Source: Pseudanabaena sp. Salubria-1 (GTDB lineage: Bacteria; Cyanobacteriota; Cyanobacteriia; Pseudanabaenales; Pseudanabaenaceae). Taken from it: a stretch of 64,000 bases of DNA. The position numbers and the translations under genes were made by a program. Each line of letters begins with the position of its first letter. The stretch's first letter is position 1. Shown one piece after another: positions 7,359 to 17,059 of the stretch. The notes under the pieces were generated by a model. That model was not told the origin of the DNA. It made no database searches and worked only from the letters and a program-made list of their open reading frames with translations. The stretch is taken from the NCBI GenBank assembly GCA_023336205.1, contig JALQCR010000023.1, positions 1 through 64,000 on the forward strand, read 5' to 3'.

Positions 7359-9293
7359 ATGCCTTGTGCGGTGATCTTAACTGCTCTTTCTGTAGAATAT
7401 CAGGCGGTTCGGAGTTATTTGGTAAATCCTCAAAAAGAGGTAAATCAGCAAGGAAGTATTTATGAACGGGGTAAATTTACTGCAAATGATCAGGACTGGG
7501 ATGTAGGAATAGCTAAAGTGGGTATGGGGAATGCTAATGCTCAGAGAGAGACAGAATTGGCAATCACATACTTTAATCCTGACATCCTTTTCTTTGTAGG
7601 TATTGCGGGAGGAATTAAGGACGTTTTGATAGGTGATGTGGTAGCAGCCACAAAGGTTTACTATTACGAACTTGTCAAAGTAGAAGAGGAAAATATTAGT
7701 AATCGTCCAGATTTGGAAAAATCAAACCATTACCTAGTAATGCAAGCAAAATTCGAGGCAGAAAATAAGCAATGGTTGAAATGCTTTGCCGATAAACTAG
7801 GAACAAAGCCACAAGTTTTTGTGTCTCCTATAGCTTCTGGAGAGAAGATAATTGCCTCCACAAAATCAGATTTGTTTAAATTTCTCAGAAAATATTATAA
7901 CGATGCAATTGCTGTCGAGATGGAGGGATTTGGTTTTTTAAGTGCAGCTTCTTTACATCCTAATGTAAAGGCGATCGTAATTAGAGGTATTTCTGACTTG
8001 CTTGACAATAAAAATGATGATTCCTCCGAATCTGAGCATTTGAGACATGAAAGAGCTTCCTACCACGCTAGTGCCTTTGCCTTTGAAATTCTTGCCCAAC
8101 ACAAAGCAAATGATTTACAAAAGAAGGAAAGCTATCGGGGAGTGACTTCGTATGGCATAAATCCTGATGAGTTGATTGCTAATATTTTTAAACAAGTCAA
8201 AATAGGGAATAACAATGAGTCTAGTAGAATTAATGATGAACGTCACAAACGCATTGAATATGCACTGGAATTGATTAATAGAGGTGACTTTAGCCAAGCA
8301 GTTCATTATTTGGAAGTATTGAAAGAGGAAATATGGTATCAAGTAGACAATATACTTAAGTATCGTATTACATCAAATCTTGCAATGGCAAAGTTAGGGC
8401 TTGATGAAATCAGCGATGCAGCAGTAAGTTTCATTGAAGCGTTGCAATATAATCCAGAAGATGACAAAGCAATAGCCTATGCAGCAATGGGCTATTGCTT
8501 TCAAAGAGACTACACTAATGCTGAGAATCTAGTTGATAAAGCATTGCAGAAAAATCCAGCAAATGTACTGGCTTACTCCTTATGTATTCGGATATCGTCA
8601 ATAACAGAATCAATTGAGTCAATTCTAGAAAAGATTCCGCCTCCATACCGTGAAAGTTTAGATGTTCTTATAGCCCTTGGAGAAGCAGCGATAAACCGTA
8701 AACTATATAACAAAGCAGAAGAATGGTTGCAAAAGGCTCTGGATATTAAACAAGACATCAGCATGATTAGTGTCAAAGCTTTTTTAGGTGTTGCCTTAAT
8801 CGAACCTATTGCTCAGAATTACGTACTTATCGCGGCTGGTCAGATTTTGGAGTACCAAAAGCATAGTTTGGAACGAGCTATTTCTCTTTTCACAGAGGTT
8901 TTAGGAGGATACTATGTAGATCCAAAGGATCTATCTCATCTAAAATTCACTGCTCTAGTTAACCGATTATCTGCATTAAGACTATTAGGTAGGTATGATG
9001 AAGCCATCCATGATATTGAAATAGCTCGCCAAAAGGAACCAAATGATTCTTACTTGATTAAGCAACGCGCTCTATTAGCCCATGAGAAAGGGGATGAGAA
9101 AGCAGCACACGAATATGCAACTCTTATTTTATCATCTCCTAAAGTGCCAGAGGCTTTTTTATTAGTAGCTAACTTTTTGATGGCTCTTAACCGAGATAAA
9201 GAAGCAGAAGAAATACTGAATCAGTTTTTGAGAACAGATAACTCCGAGGAATTAAAACGGGAGGCTAGCCGTCTTAAGTTTGAAATATGGTAG
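7359..9293 (+). CDS. Nucleoside phosphorylase domain-TPR fusion protein (putative defence effector), 3' end cut by IS1
   Basis: The ATG at 7359 is preferred to the upstream GTG at 7332 because AAGGAG sits 6 bp before it. Residues ~1-245 form a PNP/UDP-phosphorylase (MTA/SAH nucleosidase-like) domain. Visible motifs are VILTALSVEYQAVRSYL at the N-terminus, FFVGIAGGIKDVLIGDVV, and AVEMEGFGFLSAA, the purine/ribose-binding glutamate segment. From ~residue 290 the protein is helical with TPR-like repeats (KALQKNPANVLAYSL, RYDEAIHDIEIARQKEPN). In bacteria such domains occur as sensors or effectors in NLR-like anti-phage proteins; that role is inferred here. The final codons TGG TAG are supplied by the IS1 end (from 9289), so the native C-terminus is lost. 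Confidence 0.8.
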   Translation: MPCAVILTALSVEYQAVRSYLVNPQKEVNQQGSIYERGKFTANDQDWDVGIAKVGMGNANAQRETELAITYFNPDILFFVGIAGGIKDVLIGDVVAATKVYYYELVKVEEENISNRPDLEKSNHYLVMQAKFEAENKQWLKCFADKLGTKPQVFVSPIASGEKIIASTKSDLFKFLRKYYNDAIAVEMEGFGFLSAASLHPNVKAIVIRGISDLLDNKNDDSSESEHLRHERASYHASAFAFEILAQHKANDLQKKESYRGVTSYGINPDELIANIFKQVKIGNNNESSRINDERHKRIEYALELINRGDFSQAVHYLEVLKEEIWYQVDNILKYRITSNLAMAKLGLDEISDAAVSFIEALQYNPEDDKAIAYAAMGYCFQRDYTNAENLVDKALQKNPANVLAYSLCIRISSITESIESILEKIPPPYRESLDVLIALGEAAINRKLYNKAEEWLQKALDIKQDISMISVKAFLGVALIEPIAQNYVLIAAGQILEYQKHSLERAISLFTEVLGGYYVDPKDLSHLKFTALVNRLSALRLLGRYDEAIHDIEIARQKEPNDSYLIKQRALLAHEKGDEKAAHEYATLILSSPKVPEAFLLVANFLMALNRDKEAEEILNQFLRTDNSEELKREASRLKFEIW

Positions 9294-10106
9294 TCCTAAA
9301 AAGGAAAGGACGCACACGGAGGTAAAGAATCGTTGTAATGATGAATAAAATTCCAAATGGCTCCAATGTGATTTTCCAATTTCTTAGAAAAAGATAAGGT
9401 CTTTCTAACTAGTCTTGATACTCGTTGACGTAACGTACAGTTGAATCTCTCAATATAGTTGGTCTTTCCCGTTTCTTTCCCGACAGCCCTATGACGTTTG
9501 CTGGGCAGGACAACTGGATAAGACGAATAGAAGTCAGTATAAATAACCGCACATTGGCGATAGACGCTAGGCAACGATTCCCATAACTTCTGAGCTGATT
9601 CACCAGTGAGATCGCCTATATAACAACCGACAATTTCACGAGTCTCGGCATCAATGGCAAGCCATACCCACTGTTTATTGCCTTTGTCGTCCACAAAAGA
9701 CCACAATTCATCCATCTGTATGGTCAAACGGCGTTTTGGTTTTGGTTCTACCTCCACCTGCTGAGGAACGTTTTCATATTTATGATTGACGTAACTTTGC
9801 AACCATCTCTCTGAGACCTTGAGGACTCTGGCAATTCCAGCTAGTGGGATTTTTTCTAGTAGTAGTTTCTCAAGAAGGTCATAAGTGTCTTGGGTACGCT
9901 CTGAAACTCTCTGCCACTGTGGATTTTCTACAAATTGACGACCACAGTCCCGACATTTATAATTTTGTTTTCCATGTCGTGTACTGCCGTTTTTTACAAC
10001 GGATACGGACTGGCAGGATGGACAGGATGGCCTTGCTTCTGACATTACTTTACTTTGTATCAACTATCTGGATATTTTCCTACATCCTTTCCTTTTTAGG
10101 ACTACC
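9289..10106 (-). mobile_element. IS1-family element, copy 1 (no target duplication)
   Basis: Terminal repeats GGTAGTCCTAAAAAGGAAAG and its reverse complement bound an 818-bp element identical in length to copy 2 (59228-60045). The left flank TGAAATAT and right flank AAAGCTTT do not match, while copy 2 has a clear 8-bp duplication. The element also joins two different TPR genes, each truncated. This points to an IS1-linked deletion or recombination after insertion. Confidence 0.9.
9296..10045 (-). CDS. IS1-family transposase, single-frame type
   Basis: The product is ~249 aa from the ATG at 10045. An InsA-like zinc-ribbon (CPSCQSVSVVKNG, then YKCRDCGRQF) is followed by a helix-turn-helix and an InsB-like DDE domain (MDELWSFV, YTDFYSSY, NYIERFNCTLRQRVSRLVRK). 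Both domains lie in one frame, unlike enterobacterial IS1 where a frameshift joins them. The gene differs from copy 2 by a leucine instead of arginine in 'GDLTGESAQ'. Confidence 0.93.
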   Translation of the reverse strand: MSEARPSCPSCQSVSVVKNGSTRHGKQNYKCRDCGRQFVENPQWQRVSERTQDTYDLLEKLLLEKIPLAGIARVLKVSERWLQSYVNHKYENVPQQVEVEPKPKRRLTIQMDELWSFVDDKGNKQWVWLAIDAETREIVGCYIGDLTGESAQKLWESLPSVYRQCAVIYTDFYSSYPVVLPSKRHRAVGKETGKTNYIERFNCTLRQRVSRLVRKTLSFSKKLENHIGAIWNFIHHYNDSLPPCASFPF

Positions 10107-10679
10107 AAAGCTTTGGGTAATTTAGGTAATGCTTATGGAAACAAGAGAAAATTTCGTAGAGCAATCAATTATTTGAAGCAATGCTTAGTAATTGTTCAAC
10201 AGATTGATGATCGCATTTTGGAAGGGCAAGTTTTAGGAAACCTTGGAAATGCTTATGGATACTTGGGAGACTATGATACAGCCCTGAAGTACTTCGAGCA
10301 ATCACTAGCTGTGGCACGAGAACTTGGAAATCGGTCTGGGGAGACAGCAGCTTTGAATTCGTTAGGTGAGCTATACCGAAGAACCAAGAAGTACCAAATT
10401 GCACTAGAAAAAATGGAAGAGGTCTTGCCTATAGCACGGCAGATCGGTGATCGCCTCACAGAAGAAATTGCGTTAGGAAACCTTGGCTCAGTTTACGGAG
10501 ATATGGGAGACTACGAACGGGCAATTTCATACCAGAATCAGTCTCTTGTTATTGCTCAAAGTATTGGTGATCGCCAAGGGGTTTTTCTGGCACAACTCAA
10601 TCTTCTACTTGTCAAACTTCTAATTAAATTTTCAGGCATTAAGCAATTTGCAATCCAAAAATTGAGGAAGAATAGATGA
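10107..10679 (+). pseudogene. TPR protein, 5' end removed by IS1
   Basis: The frame is open from the IS1 end (KALGNLGNAYGNKRKF...). It contains about four ~40-residue kinesin-light-chain-type TPRs with the signature ALGNLGNAYG and IGDR. No credible start exists; TTG at 10113 is simply the L of the repeat. The last ~25 residues (LLVKLLIKFSGIKQF...) depart from the repeat pattern. It overlaps the next gene by 4 bp (ATGA), so the two were probably one operon. The N-terminal part, likely carrying a signalling domain, is missing. Confidence 0.8.
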
Positions 10680-12877
10680 ACATGATCACCCCCCCTGCTT
10701 TGCCAATCTTGACCAAACTCGGTATCGAGCCATCTCGGTTAAAGTTTATTCAACCTCATCAACGGCGAACACATTGCCGAGCGGTGGTAAATTGGCTCAC
10801 AAAGCATAATCCATCCTCAGAATCTTCCAATTTAGAGCAGGTACGAGGTTATATAGAGGGATTTCACCATCTTTGTGAAATTCAAGAATGGGAACGTGCA
10901 GACACTCTAATATCCACAGAATTAAATACTCCAACAAAAGAACCAATTCACTATCAACTTAAGCTTTGGGGCTATTTTCAAGAACAAACTAGACTTTACA
11001 CTCGTTTAGTTGGAAATTTACCTCTAAGAGGGAATGGTATGAACATCAATTTTTTAGGAGCTGCATATTATTCTCAGGGGAAATTTTCTTTAGCTATCGA
11101 CTACTTCCAACAAAGTCTCGAAATTGCTAGAACTGCTAGAGACATTGAAGATGAAGGCAATGCCTTAAGCAGTATAGGAGGTGCTTACTATTCCCAAGGA
11201 AATTATGCCCAAGCGATCGCATATCAAGAGCAGGCAGTTTCTATTGCTAGAAAAATTAAGAATAAAGGTGGTAAAGCTATTTCTTTGGGCATTTTAGGTA
11301 ATATTTATGAGTCAATGGGTGACTATTCCAAGGCAATTGAATTTTGCACTCAACATTTACAACTTGCCTATGAAATTGATGGGTTGGAACAAATAGGATC
11401 TGCTCTAGGAAACTTGGGTAGTGTATTTTACTCATTAGGGGATTATCAACAAGCTATCCACTACCATGAGCAGCATATGAGTATTACTCAACAGATTGGC
11501 GATCTCCAAGGGCAAAGTATTGCTCTAGCTGGTTTGGGCAGTGTGTATTTTGGTCAAGGTAACTACGAGCAAGCTAAGAATGCTTTTGAGAATCAGTTAA
11601 AGATTTGTCGAGAAATTGGAGACCTACAAGGAGAAAGTACTGCTCTAGGCGGTTTGGGAAATATACAATTTGCTACTGGTCAATATAGACAGGCAATTGA
11701 TCAACATCAAAAGCATCTTTTGATCGCCCAACAAATTGGACACCAACAGGGAGAACTTCACGCTTGGGGTAATCTTGGCAATGCCTACGGTGCGATCGGA
11801 GATCACGTTCAGTCCAAAGATTGCTACCAGAAACAGTTATTCATAGCAAAAGCTATAGGCGATCAGTCTGGTATTGGACTTGCCTTAGGGAATTTAGGGG
11901 TAATTGAATATGTTTTGTGTAACTATGCTGAAGCCCTAGACTACTTAAAGCAGCAGCTATCAATTGTTCAACAAATAGGTGATCGCCATAGAGAAGGACA
12001 AACTTTAAGCAACTTAGGCAACATTTATCGAGCGACAGGCAATTATGCGGAAGCTCTTCCCCTCTATCAAAAAGCGCTAGATATTGCTCGACAAATTAGC
12101 GATCAACAGGGAGAAGCCAATGCACTAGGCTATTCGGGGAATATATACCTTGACCTCGGAGATAATAGATGTGCTATCGATTATTTTCAGAAACACCTTG
12201 CAATTGTGGAAAAGATTGATGATTTGCCCGGAAAAGGCAGAGCGCTAGAAGGGCTAGGAACTGCATATCTCCACTTGGGAGACTATCCCCATGCAATTGA
12301 TTACCATACCCAAAACCTTACCATTACTCGTCAGCTTGGAGATTTAGCAGGAGAAAGCTCAGCTCTTGGCAATTTAGGAAACGTCTATCATGAACTCAAA
12401 GACTATGTTCGTGCAATTGAGTATCACGAGCAAGATTTAGAAATTTCTCGGCAAACAGGTGAGAAGCGCTCTGTAGAGGCAGCTTTAGTTAATCTGGCTA
12501 ATGCTTACTGTGAGCTTGGCAACTACTCTCAAGCCATCGAAAACTATCATCAAGCTTTAGCGATCGCAAGGGAGATCGGCGATCGCTGGGGGGAAGGTCT
12601 AACACTCTCCAATCTAGGAGACACGCTAATTAAGCTAGAGAATTATACAGAAGCACATGATATCCTCCTCTCCTCTCTAAATATCGTTCAGAAGATTGAG
12701 GCTCGTTCTATTGAGGCATCTGTACTCAGAAGACTTGCAGTTTTGCATCAAGTTAGGGGGGATATAGACATTGCCAATACATTGTGCGATCGCGCTCTAT
12801 CCATTGCCATAGAGCTAGGTCTTCCTTTAGCTCAAGAATGTCAAGAACTTAAAGAGAAGCTTCTCTTTAAACAGTGA
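10676..12877 (+). CDS. Large TPR-repeat protein (kinesin-light-chain type)
   Basis: The product is 733 aa. Residues ~1-120 form a non-repetitive helical start (IQPHQRRTHCRAVVNWLTKH, HLCEIQEWERADTLIS, LKLWGYFQEQTRLYTRLVGN). This closely resembles the linker that follows the NTPase domain in cyanobacterial NB-ARC/TPR proteins. Residues ~125-720 hold about 14 tandem ~40-residue TPRs with GDxxGExxALGNLGNxYxxxGxYxxAIxYxxQxL spacing. Such arrays form protein-binding superhelices, and the gene has no enzymatic domain. It starts within the stop of the preceding TPR gene (ATGA overlap). The overall makeup suggests the sensor half of a STAND-type system whose partner gene was lost at the IS1 junction; that is inference. 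Confidence 0.85.
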   Translation: MNMITPPALPILTKLGIEPSRLKFIQPHQRRTHCRAVVNWLTKHNPSSESSNLEQVRGYIEGFHHLCEIQEWERADTLISTELNTPTKEPIHYQLKLWGYFQEQTRLYTRLVGNLPLRGNGMNINFLGAAYYSQGKFSLAIDYFQQSLEIARTARDIEDEGNALSSIGGAYYSQGNYAQAIAYQEQAVSIARKIKNKGGKAISLGILGNIYESMGDYSKAIEFCTQHLQLAYEIDGLEQIGSALGNLGSVFYSLGDYQQAIHYHEQHMSITQQIGDLQGQSIALAGLGSVYFGQGNYEQAKNAFENQLKICREIGDLQGESTALGGLGNIQFATGQYRQAIDQHQKHLLIAQQIGHQQGELHAWGNLGNAYGAIGDHVQSKDCYQKQLFIAKAIGDQSGIGLALGNLGVIEYVLCNYAEALDYLKQQLSIVQQIGDRHREGQTLSNLGNIYRATGNYAEALPLYQKALDIARQISDQQGEANALGYSGNIYLDLGDNRCAIDYFQKHLAIVEKIDDLPGKGRALEGLGTAYLHLGDYPHAIDYHTQNLTITRQLGDLAGESSALGNLGNVYHELKDYVRAIEYHEQDLEISRQTGEKRSVEAALVNLANAYCELGNYSQAIENYHQALAIAREIGDRWGEGLTLSNLGDTLIKLENYTEAHDILLSSLNIVQKIEARSIEASVLRRLAVLHQVRGDIDIANTLCDRALSIAIELGLPLAQECQELKEKLLFKQ

Positions 12878-13017
12878 GCAAATGACTTTGCTATAAACTT
12901 GTAAAAGACTACAAACCACTGAGTTAAAGTTGGGGTACGACAACGATTCCTTCATTTAAGGGACATAAGGTCACAAATCTATACCTAGAGCCATCTATGA
13001 AGATGTAAATAGGATGA

Positions 13018-13956
13018 TCACCACCGTCTTTCTGGGGAATCTAATGAAGTAATATCGCATTCAACAAAGCAATGGTACAAGTCTGCTATATTTTCCGCTT
13101 CAGCCAATATTTCACTGTAGATAGTTCGGTCTAATTCTTGCTCAGTCGCATAGGAGATTGAGAGGACATATTCACAGCGACTCTTGTTAGGCTTCTCCAT
13201 GTCAAAATGACTGAGGACACACCTCTCGATTTCCGCTTGAGCCCGACTTTTACCCCGAACAAATTTACTATTGTTTTCAACCCTTAGCCATAGTCTCACT
13301 TTCAGTATTCTAGGGCAAGGTGAAGTCGGCAAATGCGAAGATAGGTTATTCTCTGGCTTCAGAATACCTTGCTGCTCTATTGTTGACTGTGGTGGTGCAA
13401 GCGTCTCTTTAGAGTTTGCGTACTTGTAATAAGTGTTACGAGAGATTCCCACGATTTCGCAAATCTCCTTCACACTCCGTTCTCGGTCTTTCTTCAAGGC
13501 AAGAACTGCTTTCTTCTTCTTTTCATCTACTCCTTTTGGTCTACCTCCCTTTCTACCGCGTGTTCGAGCAGCAGACAAGCCAGCATTTGTACGTTCACGG
13601 ATGATATCTCGCTCGAACTCAGCCAACGATGCGAAGAGGTGAAAGATGAGTTTACCGCTAGAAGTCGTAGTGTCAATACTTTCCTGCAAACTCATGAACC
13701 CAATGTCACGAGCTACTAGGGCATGTACTGTTTCAATTAGATGAGAGAGTGAACGACCTAATCGGTCAAGCTTCCAAACAACTAAGGTATCACCAGATCG
13801 GCAATGTTCAAGAGCTTCTGCTAAACCTAGCCTCTGTGCTTTTGCTCCACTGGCTATATCAGTAAAGATAAGTTTGCAACCTACCAACAGTAGAGCATCT
13901 TTTTGAAGGTTAAGGCTCTGGTCGATAGTCGAAACTCTAGCATAGCCAATTAGCAT
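13018..13956 (-). CDS. tnpR: Serine recombinase (Tn3 resolvase) with unusual C-terminal extension
   Basis: The product is 312 aa from the ATG at 13956. Residues 1-135 are the resolvase catalytic domain: IGYARVSTIDQSL contains the catalytic serine, and VVWKLDRLGRSL and LFASLAEFERDIIRERT follow. An Hin-type helix-turn-helix (VKEICEIVGISRNTYYKY) sits at about residues 160-180, where ordinary resolvases (~185-200 aa) end. This protein continues another ~115 residues. That part starts with a low-complexity linker and then has a compact stretch (LKVRLWLRVENNSKFVRGK, CEYVLSISYATEQELDRTIY). I do not recognise this domain. The gene is divergent from tnpA. Confidence 0.9.
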   Translation of the reverse strand: MLIGYARVSTIDQSLNLQKDALLLVGCKLIFTDIASGAKAQRLGLAEALEHCRSGDTLVVWKLDRLGRSLSHLIETVHALVARDIGFMSLQESIDTTTSSGKLIFHLFASLAEFERDIIRERTNAGLSAARTRGRKGGRPKGVDEKKKKAVLALKKDRERSVKEICEIVGISRNTYYKYANSKETLAPPQSTIEQQGILKPENNLSSHLPTSPCPRILKVRLWLRVENNSKFVRGKSRAQAEIERCVLSHFDMEKPNKSRCEYVLSISYATEQELDRTIYSEILAEAENIADLYHCFVECDITSLDSPERRW

Positions 13957-13978
13957 AAAAGTCCCTTCTGAGATGACA

Positions 13979-14054
13979 TATGTATACCATGAAACTCATC
14001 TCAGCTTACAGTTTTGGTACTTAGATTTTGTAGATGAGTTTCATGGTATACATA
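13979..14054. promoter_or_regulatory. 23-bp perfect inverted repeat between tnpR and tnpA (candidate res site/operator)
   Basis: The left arm 13979-14001 (TATGTATACCATGAAACTCA..) and right arm 14032-14054 are perfect complements separated by 30 bp. Tn3-family res sites lie between tnpR and tnpA, consist of paired resolvase-binding half sites, and also repress both promoters. The position and symmetry fit. Which part is the crossover site I is not clear. Confidence 0.6.
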
Positions 14055-14108
14055 AAGAGCATCAGAATGGTTAAAAATAGCCATTGAAGAAGTGGTAGCA
14101 ACTGTACC

Positions 14109-14128
14109 AAACAAACGACCGTTTGTTT
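14109..14128. promoter_or_regulatory. Palindrome AAACAAACG-AC-CGTTTGTTT at the tnpA start
   Basis: A 9-bp perfect inverted repeat with a 2-bp centre overlaps the start region of tnpA. It could be an operator or a terminal sub-site of res. No partner protein can be assigned. Confidence 0.4.
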
Positions 14129-17059
14129 GAACAACTCACTGACCGATTACACCTTATCTTGAGCTCAGGTTTTATCTTGCCCACGATTCAGGATACTGCA
14201 TATCCACGTTTCAAAACTTATATCCCCAGTCGAGATCTGAGCGCCATCTATAGCCCGACACCAGACGATCTTGCGCTCGCACGAAGTGTTACCCGTGGCA
14301 AGGTAACTAATCTTGGCTTTCTAATACTTTTGAAAACCTTTCAACGTTTGGGATACTTTGTAACGATTAACCAAGTGCCGATCGCTATCGTCGAACATAT
14401 TGCTGCTCTCACCCTAAATTCTAGCGTTGTCTCAGATTTGGTTGCTTATGACCCCTCAAAAACCCGAAAACGTCATATGCAAACTATCCGTCAGAATCTC
14501 AATATTCATTACTATGACAAAGAAGCACGCCATATTATGTTACTGGCTATGAGGGAAGCAGCCAGAACCAAAGAAGATCTAGCCGACATTATCAATGTCG
14601 GCATCGAAGAATTGATCCGCAAGCGTTATGATCTGCTGAATATTGAGGAGAAAGCTAGACTTGATACTCTCTTTACTCCTGAGCCAGAAGCCCATTTCAC
14701 CCCTTGGAACTACCTCAAGCAAGAACCTGGTAGCCCCACCTTGACGCATCTTAAAGTTTGGTTGGATCGTCAAGCTTGGCTCTCTCAATATCACATCAGG
14801 CAAGAGATACTACAAGACATTCCCGATGCGAAGATCAAACACTTTGCGGCAGAAGCTAAAACTTTGGATGCGGCTCGAATGCTAGAGATGGAATCACGAA
14901 AACGTTTAACTCTGGCAGCTTCACTACTCAAATTGCAATCAGCAAGGGTTCTAGATGACTTAGCTGAAATGTTGATAAAGCGCATGTCTGTCATTCATCA
15001 GAGAGGCAAAGAAGCTCTTACAGCCTACCATATCCGTAATCAACAGCGAACTGATGAGTTGATACAAACACTCCGCAATCTAGTTACTGCTTATCGGACA
15101 GATGGAACTGAACCAGAGAAGATGGCTGCAATGAAAATTTTATTGCCAGATGGGGGTGATGAGGTCTTGCAACAGTGTCAGGATCATATGGCTTATGTAG
15201 GGAACAATTACTTTCCATTTCTCTGGCGTTTTTACAAAAGCCATCGCGCTGCGCTTTTTCGTCTGCTGAGAAGCATTACGATGCGCGCTACTACGCAGAA
15301 TAAGGCGATTGAAGAGACCCTACGATTTCTGCTGGAACATGAACATAAGGTTAGCGAATGGTTAACTATCCCCAAAGATAGCCAATTAGATCTCTCTTGG
15401 ATGTCTGATACTTGGAGACGCTTAGTGATTGAGCAGCCCCATCAAAGTGATGCCCATCCCCGTTTACATCGCCGTAATTTTGAGATATGTACGTTCTCTC
15501 AGCTCATAACAGAACTGAAATCAGGTGACTTGTCGATTCTAGGTAGCAACTTCTTTGCTGACTATCGTAACCAACTTCTTTCTTGGGAGGATTATTACCG
15601 CGATATTGCTGCTTACGGTGAGATGATTGGATTGCCAATTGAAGGTGCAGCTTTTGTTGAACAGATGAAATTGCGATTGACAGGGGTTGCACAAGAAACG
15701 GATCGAAACTTTCTTGACAATAACGATCTACGACTTGAGAACGGTGAACCTGTCTTAAGTCGCCCAAAAAAGGCAGACCCGCCCCCTGGGTTACGAGATT
15801 TTGAAGATCTGATCGCTAACCGAATCGAACCTATCCACTTGCTGGATGTTCTACGTGACACAGAGCACTGGTTACATTGGACTCGTTTCTTTGGTCCGAT
15901 TTCTGGGCATGATGCCAAGATTGACGATCCTCGCTCACGTTATCTTACTGCCACTTTTTGCTATGGCTGTCATCTCGGTCCAGCACAAACGGCTAGATCT
16001 TTAGGTAGCATTGATCGCCGACAACTTGCTTGGATTCACTGGCGACACATTGCTGAAGAGGATTTAGATAGAGCGATTCGAGAGGTTATTAACACCTACC
16101 AACGATTCTCTCTACCTAAACATTGGGGCACAGGAAAGAATGCATCAGTTGACGGTACTAAGTGGGACTTGTATGAGCAAAACCTGCTCTCTGAGTACCA
16201 TATTCGCTATGGCGGTTATGGTGGCATCGGCTATTATCACGTCTCAGATACTTATATTGCACTATTCTCTCATTTCATTCCCTGCGGAGTTTGGGAAGCA
16301 GTCTTCCTACTTGATGGATTGCTCAAAAATTTATCCGACATTCAACCAGATACAATCCATGGTGATACTCAGGCTCAAAGCACACCAGTTTTTGCACTAG
16401 CAGCACTCCTAGGAATTACCCTGATGCCTCGAATTCGGAATTGGAAACACTTAAAGTTCTATCGTCCAGACAAGCAGTCCTGTTTCACTCACATTGACTC
16501 TCTGTTCTCAGATACTGTTGATTGGGATCTGATTCAGACTCATCTTCCCGATATGCTGCGAGTTGTTCTCTCGATTAAAGCAGGGCAAATTACGGCTTCA
16601 ACACTCTTACGAAAATTAGGAACCTACAGTAGGAAGAATCGTCTCTACCAAGCATTTCAGGAATTGGGATGCGTTATTCGGACGGAGTTCTTGCTGAAGT
16701 ATATTAGCAGTGCCGAATTACGTACTTTGATCCAATCTGCAACTAACAAAAGCGAGGCATTCAATGGTTTTTCGCAGTGGATAGCTTTTGGTAACGATGG
16801 TACGATTTCCACGAATGACCGCGATGAGCAACGTAAGATTATTAAGTACAATCACCTTATTGCAAACTGTATCATCTTCCATAATGTTTTCTCCCTCAGC
16901 CGCATCCTACACGATCTACAGCAAGAAGGCTATCCTCTCGAATCTTCGCTAGTTGCTGCTCTCAGTCCCTACTTAACCCAGCATATTAATCGCTTCGGTC
17001 GCTATGAGCTAGACTTGGAAAAACACCCGCCCGAGCTAGTCTATGACCTCTGGTCATGA
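14123..17059 (+). CDS. tnpA: Tn3-family transposase TnpA
   Basis: The product is 978 aa, the usual TnpA length (~990). The catalytic triad can be placed at D677 (ASVDGTKWD), D748 (IHGDTQAQS) and E878 (NKSEAFNGF). Flanking family boxes include GGYGGIGYYHVSDTY, EAVFLLDGLL, LLGITLMPRIRNW and FNGFSQWIAFG. The start is uncertain: an in-frame TAG lies at 14096 and there is no ATG before residue 100 that keeps the N-terminal helices, so TTG at 14123 was chosen. The protein carries out replicative transposition by binding the 39-bp ends, with cointegrates then resolved by the neighbouring tnpR product. Confidence 0.93.
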   Translation: MFEQLTDRLHLILSSGFILPTIQDTAYPRFKTYIPSRDLSAIYSPTPDDLALARSVTRGKVTNLGFLILLKTFQRLGYFVTINQVPIAIVEHIAALTLNSSVVSDLVAYDPSKTRKRHMQTIRQNLNIHYYDKEARHIMLLAMREAARTKEDLADIINVGIEELIRKRYDLLNIEEKARLDTLFTPEPEAHFTPWNYLKQEPGSPTLTHLKVWLDRQAWLSQYHIRQEILQDIPDAKIKHFAAEAKTLDAARMLEMESRKRLTLAASLLKLQSARVLDDLAEMLIKRMSVIHQRGKEALTAYHIRNQQRTDELIQTLRNLVTAYRTDGTEPEKMAAMKILLPDGGDEVLQQCQDHMAYVGNNYFPFLWRFYKSHRAALFRLLRSITMRATTQNKAIEETLRFLLEHEHKVSEWLTIPKDSQLDLSWMSDTWRRLVIEQPHQSDAHPRLHRRNFEICTFSQLITELKSGDLSILGSNFFADYRNQLLSWEDYYRDIAAYGEMIGLPIEGAAFVEQMKLRLTGVAQETDRNFLDNNDLRLENGEPVLSRPKKADPPPGLRDFEDLIANRIEPIHLLDVLRDTEHWLHWTRFFGPISGHDAKIDDPRSRYLTATFCYGCHLGPAQTARSLGSIDRRQLAWIHWRHIAEEDLDRAIREVINTYQRFSLPKHWGTGKNASVDGTKWDLYEQNLLSEYHIRYGGYGGIGYYHVSDTYIALFSHFIPCGVWEAVFLLDGLLKNLSDIQPDTIHGDTQAQSTPVFALAALLGITLMPRIRNWKHLKFYRPDKQSCFTHIDSLFSDTVDWDLIQTHLPDMLRVVLSIKAGQITASTLLRKLGTYSRKNRLYQAFQELGCVIRTEFLLKYISSAELRTLIQSATNKSEAFNGFSQWIAFGNDGTISTNDRDEQRKIIKYNHLIANCIIFHNVFSLSRILHDLQQEGYPLESSLVAALSPYLTQHINRFGRYELDLEKHPPELVYDLWS

